A stretch of 64,000 nucleotides of DNA from Cladocopium goreaui (GCA_947184155.2 CAMXCT020001768.1:248001-312000); one strand, 5' to 3'; shown: positions 43,422 through 54,276, counted from the first letter of the stretch. A program made the numbers and translations. Notes: generated by a model from the letters alone, not told the origin.

Positions 43422-43769
43422 TGATAGGAATAACTATATCCCACTAACATTTGAGGCTATTTCCCATGAATATCCCACTATAACTCACATTTAAATCCCA
43501 TAAATAAACTTAGTATCCATAATATTTCACTACAAGAACATCCATTATTAGATGGATAACCACATCAAACATGGGGAATCTATTGGGAGAATATCAATAC
43601 TATATAGCCATATATTATATAGACATATGTTTTTTTTGGATTTTGGGATCTGGTCAGTGAAATAAATGGTCAATTCAGCAAGTAGACAATGGGATATTAA
43701 TAAATCCATGAAATTGCTGCTGGTTTGCTCAGAAGTCGGGTTTAACATGGCTTATATAAGTTGCCACTA

Positions 43770-43895
43770 GCCTCTGGTTATGACTTACATAGATAGCTAT
43801 TGAACATGGCCCAGTCGAAATAGATAGAAATAGTGGATTTACCCATTGATAGCATGGTGGATCTTTCCATAGTTTTTTGTATGTTTACCAGAGGG
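43770..43895. mobile_element. Family A element
   Basis: Left end GCCTCTGG, right end CCAGAGGG, TA-flanked. It has a short duplication of ATAGAAATAG inside. Confidence 0.75.
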
Positions 43896-43994
43896 TATCA
43901 TATGTTGTTCTTACGGAGTTGATTTTTTATGTTTGAACAGCAAATGGGGTGAAAGCTCTGCTGCTTTCAGAAGGGGAGTTAGTTTTTACCAATC

Positions 43995-44212
43995 CTGGTT
44001 GGTGGTTTCAATGATTTTTATTTTCCATAACAAAAATGGGATAATCCAATCCCTTTTGACGAACTCCATCATTTTTCAAGATGGTTACCCTCTGGTAAAC
44101 TAACATAACTATGGAAAATCACCATTTTTAAGGGTAAATCAACAAACTGTCTATGGTCATTTTCAATAGCAAACTGTAACAGTCATTACCAGAGGGTAAA
44201 ACCAGCAACCAG
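43995..44212. mobile_element. Family B element split by a nested family A element
   Basis: AATC is duplicated outside (43991-43994, 44213-44216). A complete TA-flanked A copy occupies 44088-44196. This is the reverse nesting order to 47552-47759. Confidence 0.85.
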
Positions 44213-44366
44213 AATCATTTCATTAACCATTATTAACCATTACTAACCATGGAAATCCCATTAAAATCCCACCAGAATCATTTCATTCATTTCATGGGAG
44301 AAAAAATGGGACATTTTAGAACAGGATGGGATCAACACACCCTTTTTTTTGGCTATGACTTTTAAG

Positions 44367-44390
44367 TCATTTTACGGGCTATCCGGCCTG
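44367..44390 (+). CDS. Candidate micro-exon 34 ending inside a family A element
   Basis: Twenty-four nt after CTTTTAAG read VILRAIRP when joined to the G left at 42958. The last bases and the donor (GTAGAC) belong to the element at 44382-44544. The exon is supported only by phase. Confidence 0.35.
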
Positions 44391-44544
44391 GTAGACTGTT
44401 ACATAACGAACTGCAAAGATCCACCATGCTATTAGTGGGAAAATCCACTATAATCACCATTTTTAATGGGAAAATCCATTATAAATGACCATTTTCAATA
44501 GCTATTACCAATCAACGAACTTTCTATGTTCAATTACCAGAGGC
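44382..44544. mobile_element. Family A composite (long left, short right end) between candidate exons
   Basis: Left TCCGGCCTGGTAGAC after TA, right TTACCAGAGGC before TA. The interior is partly duplicated. Exon candidates 34 and 35 use its donor and acceptor. Confidence 0.65.
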
Positions 44545-44644
44545 TACATGTTTGCACCGGCGACGGGCCACAGTCCCCAAGGTCCCCAATCCCCAAAAGG
44601 AGGCGGCGAGCCCAAAGCACCATTTGTTTTTACACATTCTCCAC
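44541..44644 (+). CDS. Candidate exon 35 (basic, proline-rich linker), acceptor supplied by a family A element
   Basis: The acceptor (AATTACCAG) is the right end of the element at 44382-44544. In the phase from 44390 the frame reads EATCLHRRRATVPKVPNPQK then EAASPKHH. Another frame reads MFAPATGHSPQGPQSPKGGG, also linker-like. The donor is probably GTGGTT at 44645. GC-richness supports coding, but the frame is uncertain. Confidence 0.4.
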
Positions 44645-45023
44645 GTGGTTTCTGGTGAACACCATTTCCAGATTTCGTGAAGCTTACAAGTGGTTAGTTT
44701 TCTGGCAGAAAATGCACCATTTCCAGAATTGGTGAACCTTGAAAGCGCTCGGTTTTCCAAAAAAATGTGAACATTGGTTTTCTATGTAGAAGTCAATGTG
44801 TAGCTATCCAGTAGAAACGTAGATCAAAGTGTAGTAGTCACATTTCTATGAACGTTGGTCAAACCTGTAATCTTTGAAAGAGCTATTGGAGGTGAACAGC
44901 TTCAGTAGGGTCAGCCATAATTGAACTATCAATTGAACTGCTTCAATTTACAATAGTCAATAATGCTTCTATTCTTCTCCTATAAACGTTGGTCACCAGC
45001 AAAAGTGATTGGTGAACAGCTCC

Positions 45024-45120
45024 AGTGCTCAGACCACGGCCATCCCTGCGCTGGCTCAAACGCCTCTCTTGGGTGGTTGCTGGCGCCTCAGACATCAACG
45101 TTGTTGGTAGCTTGGTGTCC
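45024..45120 (+). other. Exon-like GC-rich block, frame undecided
   Basis: After an AGCTCCAG acceptor-like site all three plus frames are open for 20 or more codons (RPRPSLRWLKRLSWVVAGAS or AQTTAIPALAQTPLLGGCW). It may be an exon of the linker between modules 6 and 7. Confidence 0.25.
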
Positions 45121-45732
45121 AATGATAACTATAGTTAATAACATTGTAGGATTATAACATTTATAAGATTTATGAATCCATTTGTAACATTTATAACATT
45201 TATGATTCCATTTATAAGATTTGATAACTGTTTCCTCTTCCTGTCGAATCTGAATTCGTGATTTGGAGCATCTTAAAGTTGTGAACTTCCGGTTTCACAA
45301 TGATTTTTTGATCTTTGGATGATCAAAATCATAGATGTCCTTTCCCCATTGGTTGGTTGATTAATAGAGGGGTTTGTTTACAGATGGTATACCAAACTGG
45401 CTCCTCTATTTTTACCAAAAGGACATTACCCTAATATTAAACACCCCAATTGCATGGTCTCAATGTGGAAATTCCCTGCATCCACCATGGTTTCGTTTTG
45501 TGGGTGTTGAATATGAACAGGGGAAGGGATTATCTTTGGATGATCAAAATCAGGGGTTGAACATCACTAAAACAAGTATCTGTTGGAGATTATATCCCCT
45601 TTTTGTTGGGTGATGTGAAAAATTAGGGCATTTACCAAGCCCTGAAAATGTTCCACTTCGTGGATTTCAATAATCATATATATCCAATCCACTTGGTGGA
45701 TTTTCTGAAAATATACAGAAACACATCATATA

Positions 45733-45850
45733 CCTTCTGGTAAACATACAAAAAGCTATTGAAAATGGCCCAGTCGAAAGTTCGTTGATTTAGCCATTAA
45801 TAGCATGGTGGATCTTTCCAGTTCGCAAACTGTTAGTTTACCAGGCCGGG
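45733..45850. mobile_element. Family A element (short left, long right end)
   Basis: CCTTCTGGTAAACAT and TTTACCAGGCCGGG ends with TA flanks. Confidence 0.8.
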
Positions 45851-46125
45851 TAATCAGAAATCGCCATAGAATCAGAAACCACCAACGGTGAAATCTTTCT
45901 GTGGCCACGATTTGAGGTCCACCGTCCTTCTTCCATAGCCTGTCTGTGCTACTTCAGGACTGCTGAGACGTTGCCTTGGGGACGATGATCACTGTTGGGA
46001 ACATAACCAACCACTAAGTAGTCGAATCGACGTTTTGGAAGAAGCATTACATGTAATTCTGATGCTGTTGGGGAAGCTTTGTGGCTATGTTTTAAAATGC
46101 AGCATATGAATAAACTGGGCTTTAT

Positions 46126-46251
46126 ACAAGGTGGGCCCCCCAGTTACAGTATAAGATGGTTTATAAACCCCATTAACTATAGTTATAGGTACCATAAACC
46201 ATAGTTATTGGAGTTATAAACCAACTTAGCTATCTAGGGGGCCCCATCCTG
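46126..46251. mobile_element. Family C element
   Basis: TA-flanked (CAAGGTGGGCCC left, GGCCCCATCCTG right) inside the coding-like segment. Confidence 0.85.
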
Positions 46252-46368
46252 TAGTCTTGTCAGTCTGGAAGATGTTTGATGTGAGCGCAAGTTGTGTGGC
46301 GCCGTGGTGGCATACATCCTACCCGTGGTGGTTGACACATGGAGGTAGAACGGCACTTGCTGATCTTA

Positions 46369-46493
46369 CAGGGTGGGGCCCCCAAGATAGCGTTCAGTTG
46401 CCTTATTTCAGTGGCTTTATGGTAGATATAACTATAGTTAATAGGGGTTATAATGGTTTATAAACCCACTTATAACTGGGGGGCTCCATCCTG
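46369..46493. mobile_element. Family C element
   Basis: TA-flanked, only 117 bp after the previous C element but of a different subtype (AAGATAGC left arm). Confidence 0.85.
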
Positions 46494-46529
46494 TACTGTG
46501 TTATTGAAATATATTGAGGGTTTCCATAA

Positions 46530-46623
46530 CCCATAGGATCCATGGTGCTGGTATATATACTAACATTGGGGGTATATTGATGGGATCCATGTTACCATAT
46601 ATAGTATACATGGATCCTATGGG
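46530..46623. mobile_element. Family D element
   Basis: TAA duplicated (46527-46529, 46624-46626). Orientation of the central arms is opposite to 60596. Confidence 0.85.
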
Positions 46624-46865
46624 TAAATGGTGGTGAGCAAAATAGCTGGATGTTTTTTTTTGGGAAAATCCCAATCTAAAATAGATGATAACTGGGGGTA
46701 CCCCCATTTCAGGAAGCCTCCATGTTGAAATCTCAGGCAGTTAAATGGGCAGGAAAGGCTTGAGGTGACTTTTTGTTCTGATTGATGCGCTGTTCTTTCC
46801 CCAGTCATCAAATCAGTATGTACATATCTGGTCGTAAACCACTTTTGATTTGCATTTACATCATT

Positions 46866-46950
46866 TACCCGGCCTGGTAAACCAACAAAAAGCTATGAAG
46901 AATCACCATATTTTTCATAGGTAAATCAACTCTCAATGTCAATTTTCAAT
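46866..46950. mobile_element. Family A left portion with a long end
   Basis: TA-CCCGGCCTGGTAAACCAAC followed by the interior. The right end is not recognisable. Confidence 0.55.
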
Positions 46951-47387
46951 AACTTTATCTCAAATTTCAATATCTCAAATATCTTAAATAGCTATATATC
47001 TTAAATATCTTAAGTGGCTATATCTTCAAAAAATCTGGTGGCTACTTCCTATGGCGAAGAGGCAGCAACAAGGCGTTGCTTCCGAATGGATCGCTGTTGA
47101 TAGGACATCGGAATCACGGAGCGCTGTTGATAGGACAGCAACTCATCGAAGTACATATAGAACAGGCGATTTAACATGCTGTAAATCTATGGACATCTGT
47201 GGACAACTATTTTCCATTAGCTATGGAAATCTATGGAACATGCTCCATTTTTAGAGGATTGATGATGATTTACCATGATTTACCGATTAGAAACATATTA
47301 GGTGGATCTGATTTTCCAGTTCGCGAAGCGTTTTTTCGAACCGCTAATTGATGGGGAGGATTCCAGTGATTCCAGTTTTTTTTGCAG

Positions 47388-47437
47388 GCCATGTTGAATC
47401 GATATAGGAGCAACTCTACAAGTCAAACTCGGAAATC
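47388..47437 (+). CDS. Candidate exon 36 (basic, serine-rich)
   Basis: Fifty nt lie between a strong acceptor (TTTTTTTTGCAG) and a GT donor (GTGAAA). They read AMLNRYRSNSTSQTRK. It is probably a linker exon. No neighbour gives a phase check. Confidence 0.35.
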
Positions 47438-47551
47438 GTGAAATGCGGCCGGGGGCCTCTAGGTGGGGCCTCTGGGTGGGGCCTCTAGGTGGGGCCTCGC
47501 GGAATGGCTGGCTGATTGTCATTGGATTGGAAAATCGCGGAAAAGCCTATA

Positions 47552-47759
47552 CCCTCTGGTTATGTCAAAAAAGCTATTGAAAATGGCCATAGAAATAGTG
47601 GATTTACCCATTGAAAATGGTGGATCTTTCCATAGTTACGTTAGTTTACCAGAGGGCTGGTTGGTGGTTTGGAACATTTTTTATTTTCTATAATATATGG
47701 GATAATCCTTCCCAACTGACTAATATTTTTCAGAGGGGTTGAAACCACCAACCAGAGGG
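47552..47759. mobile_element. Family A element containing a nested family B element
   Basis: TA-flanked copy whose right end is split by B at 47657-47755. AGGG on each side of B is the target duplication, so B inserted after A. Confidence 0.85.
47657..47755. mobile_element. Family B element nested in family A
   Basis: The target duplication AGGG is taken from the A right end, which gives a clear insertion polarity. Confidence 0.85.
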
Positions 47760-48014
47760 TAATTGATGCTATAGCGACCATGGTTTTTCGGTTTTCAGAT
47801 GTTCCCTTTTTTCAGATGCCATTGCTGCAAGCGTTGTTGCTTGGACCACGACTCTGCTATGCTTTGACAAAATCCGTTTGCCTCCAGTAATTGAAGACTG
47901 CTTTGTTTGGGGAGGGAGACTATAACTGGTTGGATTTAACAAATGATCCTTTAACATATTAACCTTCAACCAGATAGATTTAAATCTTTGTTTGTTCTGA
48001 TATTCTGATTATAG

Positions 48015-48226
48015 CTTGTTGGTGGTTTGGAGCATTTTTTATTTTTCCACATATGGCTATGAATCAATACCTATTAATACCATTTTTAGTGGGATGAACA
48101 TCCATTTACCAGCTATTTTGATGTGAACTACAGGGGTACAAGGTTTTGACACACTGCCATATCTGGAAGAATCATCCCAACTGACGAACTCATATTTTTC
48201 AGAGGGGTAGGTCAACCACCAACTAG
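48015..48226. mobile_element. Family B element with about 105 bp inserted
   Basis: The ends are CTTGTTGGTGG and CCACCAACTAG. The interior is broken by about 105 bp of unrelated sequence (48063-48167). Confidence 0.7.
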
Positions 48227-48250
48227 CTATTAACTACTTCGATATATCTA

Positions 48251-48476
48251 CCATGTGAGGCCCCCCAGTGATGTGAACGTTGGTCAACAGATTCGCCCCA
48301 GTAACTACTAGTTCGTTATTTGCGTACCATAAACCACAGTGACATTGGAGTTATGTGAACCCCAACTTAGATATCTGGGGTATCCCATTTTCAGTTATAA
48401 GTTGGTTTATAAACACCATTAATATCCATTAACTCTAGTTATATCTAGCATAAATCTAGGGGGCCTCGATACATTG
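48251..48476. mobile_element. Composite C'/C element
   Basis: Left CCATGTGAGGCCCC after TA. A C-type interior starts about 48379. Right GGGGGCCTCGATACATTG-TA. Confidence 0.65.
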
Positions 48477-48493
48477 TACCATAGATCTACCAG

Positions 48494-48573
48494 CCAACTT
48501 CGCCAAGTCACCGAATGGCTTCACCCAAAAAGCAACGGGCGTCGCGACGGAAGCAGCGGTCACCAAGGGGCAG
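48494..48573 (+). CDS. Candidate exon 37 (linker)
   Basis: After a CTACCAG acceptor one frame reads NFAKSPNGFTQKATGVATEA then AVTKGQ. Another reads MASPKKQRASRRKQRSPRGS, a basic tail. The donor would be GC or lie inside the following repeat. Frame is undecided. Confidence 0.3.
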
Positions 48574-48595
48574 CAAAAACCATGACTAACTTTTG

Positions 48596-48817
48596 GTAAT
48601 TTAACATAGCTATTTACCCATATTCATGGTGTTTTAATGGGATATATGATGGTGATTCAATGGGATTCAATGGGATTTAATGGGATATATGATGATATAC
48701 CCTCTGGTAAACCAACAGTTTGCTATTGAAAATGGCCATAGAAATAATGGATTTACCCATTAATAGCATGGTGGATCTTTCCAGCTCGTTTTTTGTAAAC
48801 GTTTTTTTTAGGCCGGG
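48596..48817. mobile_element. Family A composite (long right end)
   Basis: A half-copy with the TGGGATATATGATGG interior is followed by a copy at 48700-48817 (short left, long right AGGCCGGG). TAACTTTTGG occurs at both outer edges. Confidence 0.7.
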
Positions 48818-49309
48818 TAACTTTTGGCGGGCTCTAAGGCGACAAACTGGAGCACATGATTCTGTTGGTGGCTGCAACTTGGTGATGACATGTTGGTGAT
48901 GGAGTGAAGGTATCATACAACAGACATACCTGATATAACATACCCCCAAAAAAAGAGATATGCCATTGTAGTTATATGTATATATGTTGGTATGTGAAGT
49001 TTGAGTATTTGGAATGTGTCCGGAAATATGATTATAATCCATATTCCACGATTTGTTTGGTTTTGGAATGTTTTGGACTGTGAACTTTGTGTAAATGATG
49101 TCAGATTGCGTTTGGAACTGAGTTCGTAAAATGATCATGATGTAATCTATACTAGTGTGGGGCGTTTTTCACCTTTTTTGGATCCAGATGATCACCACGA
49201 TTTCCATGATGGTGAAAGTCCAGCTTTTGATGGTTTAGATCACATCATTCTCCTCCAAGTGGAGGTTTCCTGCAATGGGGGTATCCCAAATATCCCCTAA
49301 TCATCTAGT

Positions 49310-49431
49310 CTGGTTGGTGGTTTCAAACATGAATGGATGATTTTCCAGCTCATCAAAAAGGGATGTCATCCGAAACCCATTGACTTTCACTCCATCATTT
49401 TTCAAGATGGGCACATTGCACCACCAACCAG
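49310..49431. mobile_element. Family B element followed by an ATTAACC array
   Basis: Same subfamily as 24504. A run of ATTATTAACC units (49432-49535) follows. Similar TTAACCATYA runs follow other B copies at 8205, 51123 and 54398. Confidence 0.8.
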
Positions 49432-49646
49432 TATTATTATTAACCATCATTAACCATTATTAACCATTATTAGCATTAACCATTATTAACCATTATTAAC
49501 CATTATTAACCATTATTAACCATTATTAACCATGGAAATCCCATTATATTAACCATTAAAATCCCATTAGAATGTCTTAGTATTGAAACCCATGGTACTT
49601 TGGGATCCTCCATGACTCAACCCTGAAAGTCGTTCCGTCCCTGCAG

Positions 49647-49718
49647 GGCGCCGCGCAACTGCGCACACGCGTGGGGGACGACATCGGCATGATGCGAAAG
49701 GGCTCCATGTTCGGCGAG
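49647..49718 (+). CDS. CNBD module 7, candidate exon 38 (cassette entry)
   Basis: Seventy-two nt after CCCTGCAG read GAAQLRTRVGDDIGMMRKGS then MFGE. Dropping at a GC donor (GAG|GCATTG) ends precisely at F-G-E in phase 0, and the next exon at 51242 begins LRF in phase 0. Reading on through the donor runs to a stop within about 12 codons. Confidence 0.65.
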
Positions 49719-50044
49719 GCATTGATCAAAAGCCATGGAAGTTGGCAGCTGTGAAAACCCTTTGAAATAGATGAGCCAGTAAAGTTATACCCTGATGGGT
49801 AGCTAATAATTTGGGATTGATACTCCTATATATATAGTTTATTGATGTTTATTGGGGATTATGAAAACCCATATAGTTAACGGGAAAACTATCATTCAAC
49901 TAGTATGTTCTGAGATGGGATAGGGGTATCTTTAGCGGCCCCGATGATTCTCGATGGTTTGGGTCAATCATATGGCTTTGGTGCCTGAAAACAATGGGAA
50001 GGCCTCCAATGTTGCAACTATCAAGTGAAAAAATGAGGCCCGTA

Positions 50045-50188
50045 CAGGATGGGGCCCCCCAGTTATAGTTGGTTTATAAACCATAACATAACCCCCATTA
50101 ACTAGTTCGTTATATCTACCATTAAAACCATTGAATTCAACCACTTATAAACCAACGGTTCACGCTATCGACTGGGGGCCCCAGCCTG
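50045..50188. mobile_element. Family C element
   Basis: TA-flanked. The central arms carry additional GTTCG and GTTCAC bases. Confidence 0.8.
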
Positions 50189-50339
50189 TAGTACCGTAGT
50201 GAGTTCCTATCAAAATGGTGAGACATGGTGGATGGGGTACAGACGAAACACATGTCTTGATGGTTGCACTTATGTGTGTCGTTCAACCAATGATGTTAAA
50301 GAAATGGTGTTATCCTACCAAAGTTTCAATCTTCCACCT

Positions 50340-50600
50340 TGGATTTTCAAACGAAAACATACGTGGGTCCTCAGAATTTTCTGTTTTTTTTCCGCTGGTT
50401 TTCGTTTGGTCCTCAGAATTTTCCAGGATTTCCAAAAGTTTCAACGTTTCATTCCAATTGGTTTCATTCCAATTTCAGAGTCTTGGCCCTGGTTTTTTTC
50501 CGCTGGTTTTCATTGGGAAAAAAGGGAATTCCCAAAAGTTTCATTCTTCCTGGTTTTTTTCCCAACAGTCAGAGTTTTGGTCACGTGGGTCCCATGAAAA
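50340..50600 (+). repeat. Internally repetitive TTTTCCGCTGGTTTTC region
   Basis: Units such as TCCGCTGGTTTTCGTTTGGT, TCAGAATTTTCC and CAAAAGTTTCA recur two to four times, which explains three overlapping 120-160 codon open frames here. Confidence 0.7.
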
Positions 50601-50612
50601 TCCCAGGATTCC

Positions 50613-50798
50613 AAGATGGGGCCCCCGTTGTACCGAGCGTTGTTGCGAGCATTCAGAAACGCCTAATAAAAGAATTAACATGGCTGAATGAACTCAACGG
50701 TTTATGGTAGATGTAACATGATGTAACTACATATAGTTCATGGGGTTTATAAACTAACATTCACATCACTGGTTTTCCCATGTTGTCCCCATCCTGTT
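50613..50798. mobile_element. Degenerate family C element
   Basis: CAAGATGGGGCCCCCGTTG at the left and TGTCCCCATCCTG at the right enclose the usual TTTATGGTAGATGTAAC and TTCATGGGGTTTATAAAC interior. Confidence 0.6.
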
Positions 50799-50996
50799 GG
50801 TCCCATGATCTTTTTTGCCGAAGTCCAGTGTTCCATCGCAGATCAATGCCCTCGGTTTGTTCAACTACAGCATGGCTACAGTCGACGGCTCAGCCACTAT
50901 GATTCCATGGGCCAATGGCGAGGATAATTTTTTTTCGGGTCGGAGTCATCATCCCAAGAAACCGCGGAGTTCCCATGAGAAAGTGCCTAGAAAATA

Positions 50997-51122
50997 CTGA
51001 TTGGTGGTGACTGGAACATGAATGGATTATGACTTTCCATTCAGGAATGAAAAATCATCCCAACTGACTTTCACTCACTCACTCACTCCATCATTTTTCA
51101 GAGTAGGTCAACCACCAACCAG
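50997..51122. mobile_element. Family B element followed by a CATTAACCAC array
   Basis: Left end CTGATTGGTGG. The interior carries a (TCAC)n stretch. The array at 51123-51215 is almost the same as that after 8070-8197. Confidence 0.8.
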
Positions 51123-51241
51123 ATAATTAATCATCATTTCACATCATTAACCATCATTAACCACCATTAACCACCATTAACCACCATTAATCACCATTAA
51201 CCAAGTAGGTCAACCAAGTGGCTTCCGGGCGACCAAAACAG

Positions 51242-51325
51242 CTGCGCTTTCGCTGCGCTTTCGCTGAGATCCAGAGCACCGAAAGGACGCGACTCTTGGT
51301 CCTTCCACATGCAGCGATGAAACAG
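51242..51325 (+). CDS. CNBD module 7, candidate exon 39
   Basis: Eighty-four nt, phase 0 on both sides, lie between AAACAG and a GT donor (CAG|GTGGGA). They read LRFRCAFAEIQSTERTRLLV then LPHAAMKQ, the R-T-R-L-L-V-L-P strand and turn that follow F-G-E in this protein's modules. Confidence 0.65.
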
Positions 51326-51378
51326 GTGGGAACCGGGAATTAAGGAGTCGAAATTTCATGAATCATTGGATTGGTTTA

Positions 51379-51480
51379 CCCTCTGGTAAACATACAAAAA
51401 ACTATGGAAAACCACCATTTTTAATGGGAAAACTCACTATAAATGGCCATTTTCAATAGCTATGTTAAATTACCAGAGGG
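51379..51480. mobile_element. Family A element
   Basis: Clean TA-flanked copy of 102 bp, 53 bp after candidate exon 39. Confidence 0.85.
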
Positions 51481-51720
51481 TAAGTTTAAGGGAAAATCTA
51501 CACCGGAAACCATTTTTGTTTTTACCAGTAAATATCAAGCTAAGGGCTTTCCGGTTATTTTTTTTTCCCATCATCCAATTCTGTGAATGTTCTGGGAAAG
51601 CCTCCCAGTTTGATGATTGAGAACATATGAACGCAACATGATGAAGGATTGTGGTTGAATTTCTGTGATGTTTTTTTCCCTACCGGTTGGTGATTTCATT
51701 TCTTTCCCTTTCAATCACAT

Positions 51721-52254
51721 TTGAAGATGATGATTCCCAATTGGTGTTTGGTACCTGAACAAGCAGGGACAACCCCCAAGTCCCATGGTTTAGACAAGAG
51801 TTTTGCCAATGATTTCAAGGTCATTCTAGAAACTACGAATTGGGTTAGAGGACCGAACCTTGCAGAACACTCAGTGTCTTCCCTTCAAACATGGTGGCTC
51901 AAAGGGACCGAACCTTGCACTAAACTAGTTCTGGCATCGTTGAGAAATCTAAGTGATGTATCAAAATGTCTTGCCTTCAGATATACCAAAATCCTTCAAA
52001 TATGGGGATATCACCAAACGACCAATGAGGAAATGAGGATGGACAATCAAGTGGTTGGCGATGTGCAGCGCATCCCCTTGGCTCTGCCACATCGCCCTAA
52101 AGTACTACTACAATCAAGTGGTTGGGTGGTGTTTTCTGCCAGAGATGATGCTCCAATATTTAGGATGAAGGACAAGCGGCAGTGCATTTTTTCAAGCTGT
52201 CTCTTTTTGGGTTGGATTCTACTTGATGTTTACTTGATGTTTTTGCATGTGTGA
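51721..52254 (+). pseudogene. Longest ORF of the window (177 codons), unidentified
   Basis: The frame contains GLDKSFANDFKVILETTNWV and later VVFSARDDAPIFRMKDKRQC, with an internal near-repeat (GTGGTTGG, CAATCAAGTGG twice). Downstream plus-strand stretches in shifting frames (IKNTLDTNEWQCFWASSHPP near 52.8 kb, EVGGWQIRPGAGDILSGAAE at 53.28 kb, KRAEFGDQLIGTAEFRSCDQ at 53.44 kb) suggest one decayed gene spanning about 51.7-53.6 kb. No domain is recognised and neither end shows clear start or splice signals. Confidence 0.25.
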
Positions 52255-53080
52255 AATTGTGTGAAATCCAGGCAATCAGAAGCAAACTCACTGAGGTTAA
52301 CAAGTTGAGACTCTTGAAAGCAACCAGGTTCTGTTGCAAGATGCACCCTTGGATGCTTTGGACTTCCCTTTTTTTTCTCCAACATCAATTTAGCCCGTTA
52401 AGACCCGGTTGATCAATCTCATGCTTAAACCCGCAATCCAAAATTTGTTGATGAGCAAACCAGTAATCACAATTTTTGTTGGTCATACTCCCATGAGATA
52501 TAGAGAATATCCGCACGAAATGGCTGGTTTAATACGGTCTAATACCCTGATGCTTGACTAAACTCCCGATCCAATTTGTTGAGCCCCATTGATGTTTCTG
52601 ATTTCAGCCTCTCCAACACTGACATTTTCTCTGTTTGACATTCCCCCTTCTGGGATTTTCTCGTGCAGTGAGGCGTTAGCATCTCCTGCTGCCAAGCAAG
52701 AGGACCCCCGGAAGTGGTGGATGGGATGAAACAACCCAATGATGACTGGGAAAATCGACTGGGGCTGTTAAACAAATGAACGATGGATGGGATTGGTCCA
52801 AAACTAATCAAAAATACCTTGGATACCAATGAATGGCAATGCTTTTGGGCAAGTAGCCACCCACCTGGTATTGAATTGTTGGTTGCTAAATATCCTGGAT
52901 CGTGACTTTGCTTGCTACAGATCTGAAATGACTGGTTCACCCAGCAATGGCTGAATGCTTCCGTATTTTCCTCGCTTCAATCCTAAGTTGTGGTCATCAA
53001 AAATTACTCGTGATGGTCAAACTATGTTTTTTATGGTCGAATTTCGTGAGTTCGTGTGCGAAAAAAAAGGCAATCCATAT

Positions 53081-53192
53081 CCCATAGGATCCATGTATGC
53101 TATATATATATGGATATTTATGGTGACATGGATCCCATCAATATACCCCAGTCATGTTAGCATTTTTCTCCCAGCACCATGGATCTTATGGC
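53081..53192. mobile_element. Family D element
   Basis: TAT duplicated. The right terminus is mutated to TTATGGC. Confidence 0.8.
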
Positions 53193-53565
53193 TATGTTTT
53201 TTTGCATTTCTGGCACCAAAATCCCCTCCCGTGATCCTCCTGAAAGCCTTCACTTCAGGGCATTTGTGTCGCTTTTCAGAAGTTGGTGGATGGCAGATAC
53301 GACCAGGTGCCGGGGATATCCTAAGCGGTGCAGCTGAGAAAATTTGGGATTTAACCATCAAAAAAGAGGATTTAGAACTAGATTTCACTGGGATTTCAAC
53401 ATGAAAACTGAGTTTTTTTTTTTGGTTTTGATCAGCGAACATGTTAAACGCGCTGAATTTGGGGATCAGTTAATCGGAACAGCAGAGTTTCGCTCCTGTG
53501 ATCAGTGGGTTTCAACAGGAGCCTATCATGATGGGAGAATCATGATGTCTACCTGACAATTTGAT

Positions 53566-53680
53566 CTGAGTAAATTTGATACCTCACTGTTCTCCCGAAC
53601 CCTGGAATCATGGTAAGTAAGGGAAATCATCCCCTTTTATGGCCCAACAATTCAGAGTAGTGAAATATAGTAATTTATGG
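53566..53680. mobile_element. Family F element
   Basis: CTGAGTAAATTTGATACCTC left. GGGAAATCATCCCCTTTTATGG inside matches 43291. The right end is eroded. Confidence 0.65.
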
Positions 53681-53791
53681 TGATTTGATTTTTACAACGT
53701 CCATCAAACATTTTCAAATTTGTCACAATGGGGGTATAATAAGGAGATCCCAACGGAAAAAACATGGAATGAACTTTGAATAACCAACACT

Positions 53792-54217
53792 ATGACTCAC
53801 TATGATTTGTGGGCGTCTCAAGCCATCAAGCACAATGGCATTGGGTATCCTATTTTCAGTCAAGATGCCGAAACCGGAGATTGGCTATACAATACCATTG
53901 TCCAGAAAAATAACTCAGCTTGCAATTTTATTTGGAGTCTTACCCGGTATATCATCATTTTCCTTTGTAAACTTGCCATGTTCTGCATTTTGTTTTTTTG
54001 GGACATGATCATATTTCCACGAACAGTCCAATGTTCATCCCAGTCTGCTTTGCAGCCACACAGATATCAACATGATGTTTCCACAGTTTTATTGATCATG
54101 TTTCCACTCAAAATTCCAATGTACATCCATTTTTCTAGTGATTTCCACCAAACAAATCCAACTTTAATCATTTGTTCTGGTGATGTTCCTCAATCCAATT
54201 CTCATCGATATTTCTAG
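53792..54217 (+). pseudogene. Open frame with coding-like start, unidentified
   Basis: A 141-codon frame begins MTHYDLWASQAIKHNGIGYP, and a second frame in the same DNA contains GYTIPLSRKITQLAILFGVL, a possible membrane segment. The 3' part is a simple-composition repeat (TTTTCATCGA/TTTCCACCAAACAAATCCA) and probably not coding. It may be the end of the decayed gene at 51.7-53.6 kb. Confidence 0.2.
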
Positions 54218-54276
54218 TGATTCTCCGAAACAAATCCAGTGTTCATCGACTAAATCCAGTTTTCATCAATTTTTTC

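Larger units (their letters stand above)
45980..46680 (+). pseudogene. Coding-like segment riddled by three TIR elements
   Basis: Removing the two family C elements (46126-46251, 46369-46493) and the family D element (46530-46623), each down to one target copy, leaves an open frame of roughly 90 codons. It includes VWKMFDVSASCVAPWWHTSY and ALADLTVLLKYIEGFHKWW before TGA. The first part has a competing frame (RIDVLEEALHVILMLLGKLC). The composition is protein-like but no family is recognised. Confidence 0.3.

Noticed and set aside
50199..50710. Three overlapping frames of 120-160 codons
   Set aside because: All three frames run through an internally repetitive T-rich region and a degenerate family C element. 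No frame shows a domain.
52539..52940. 133-codon minus-strand open frame
   Set aside because: The plus strand of the same DNA has more protein-like frames and the rest of the coding signal in the window is on the plus strand, so this is probably a shadow.
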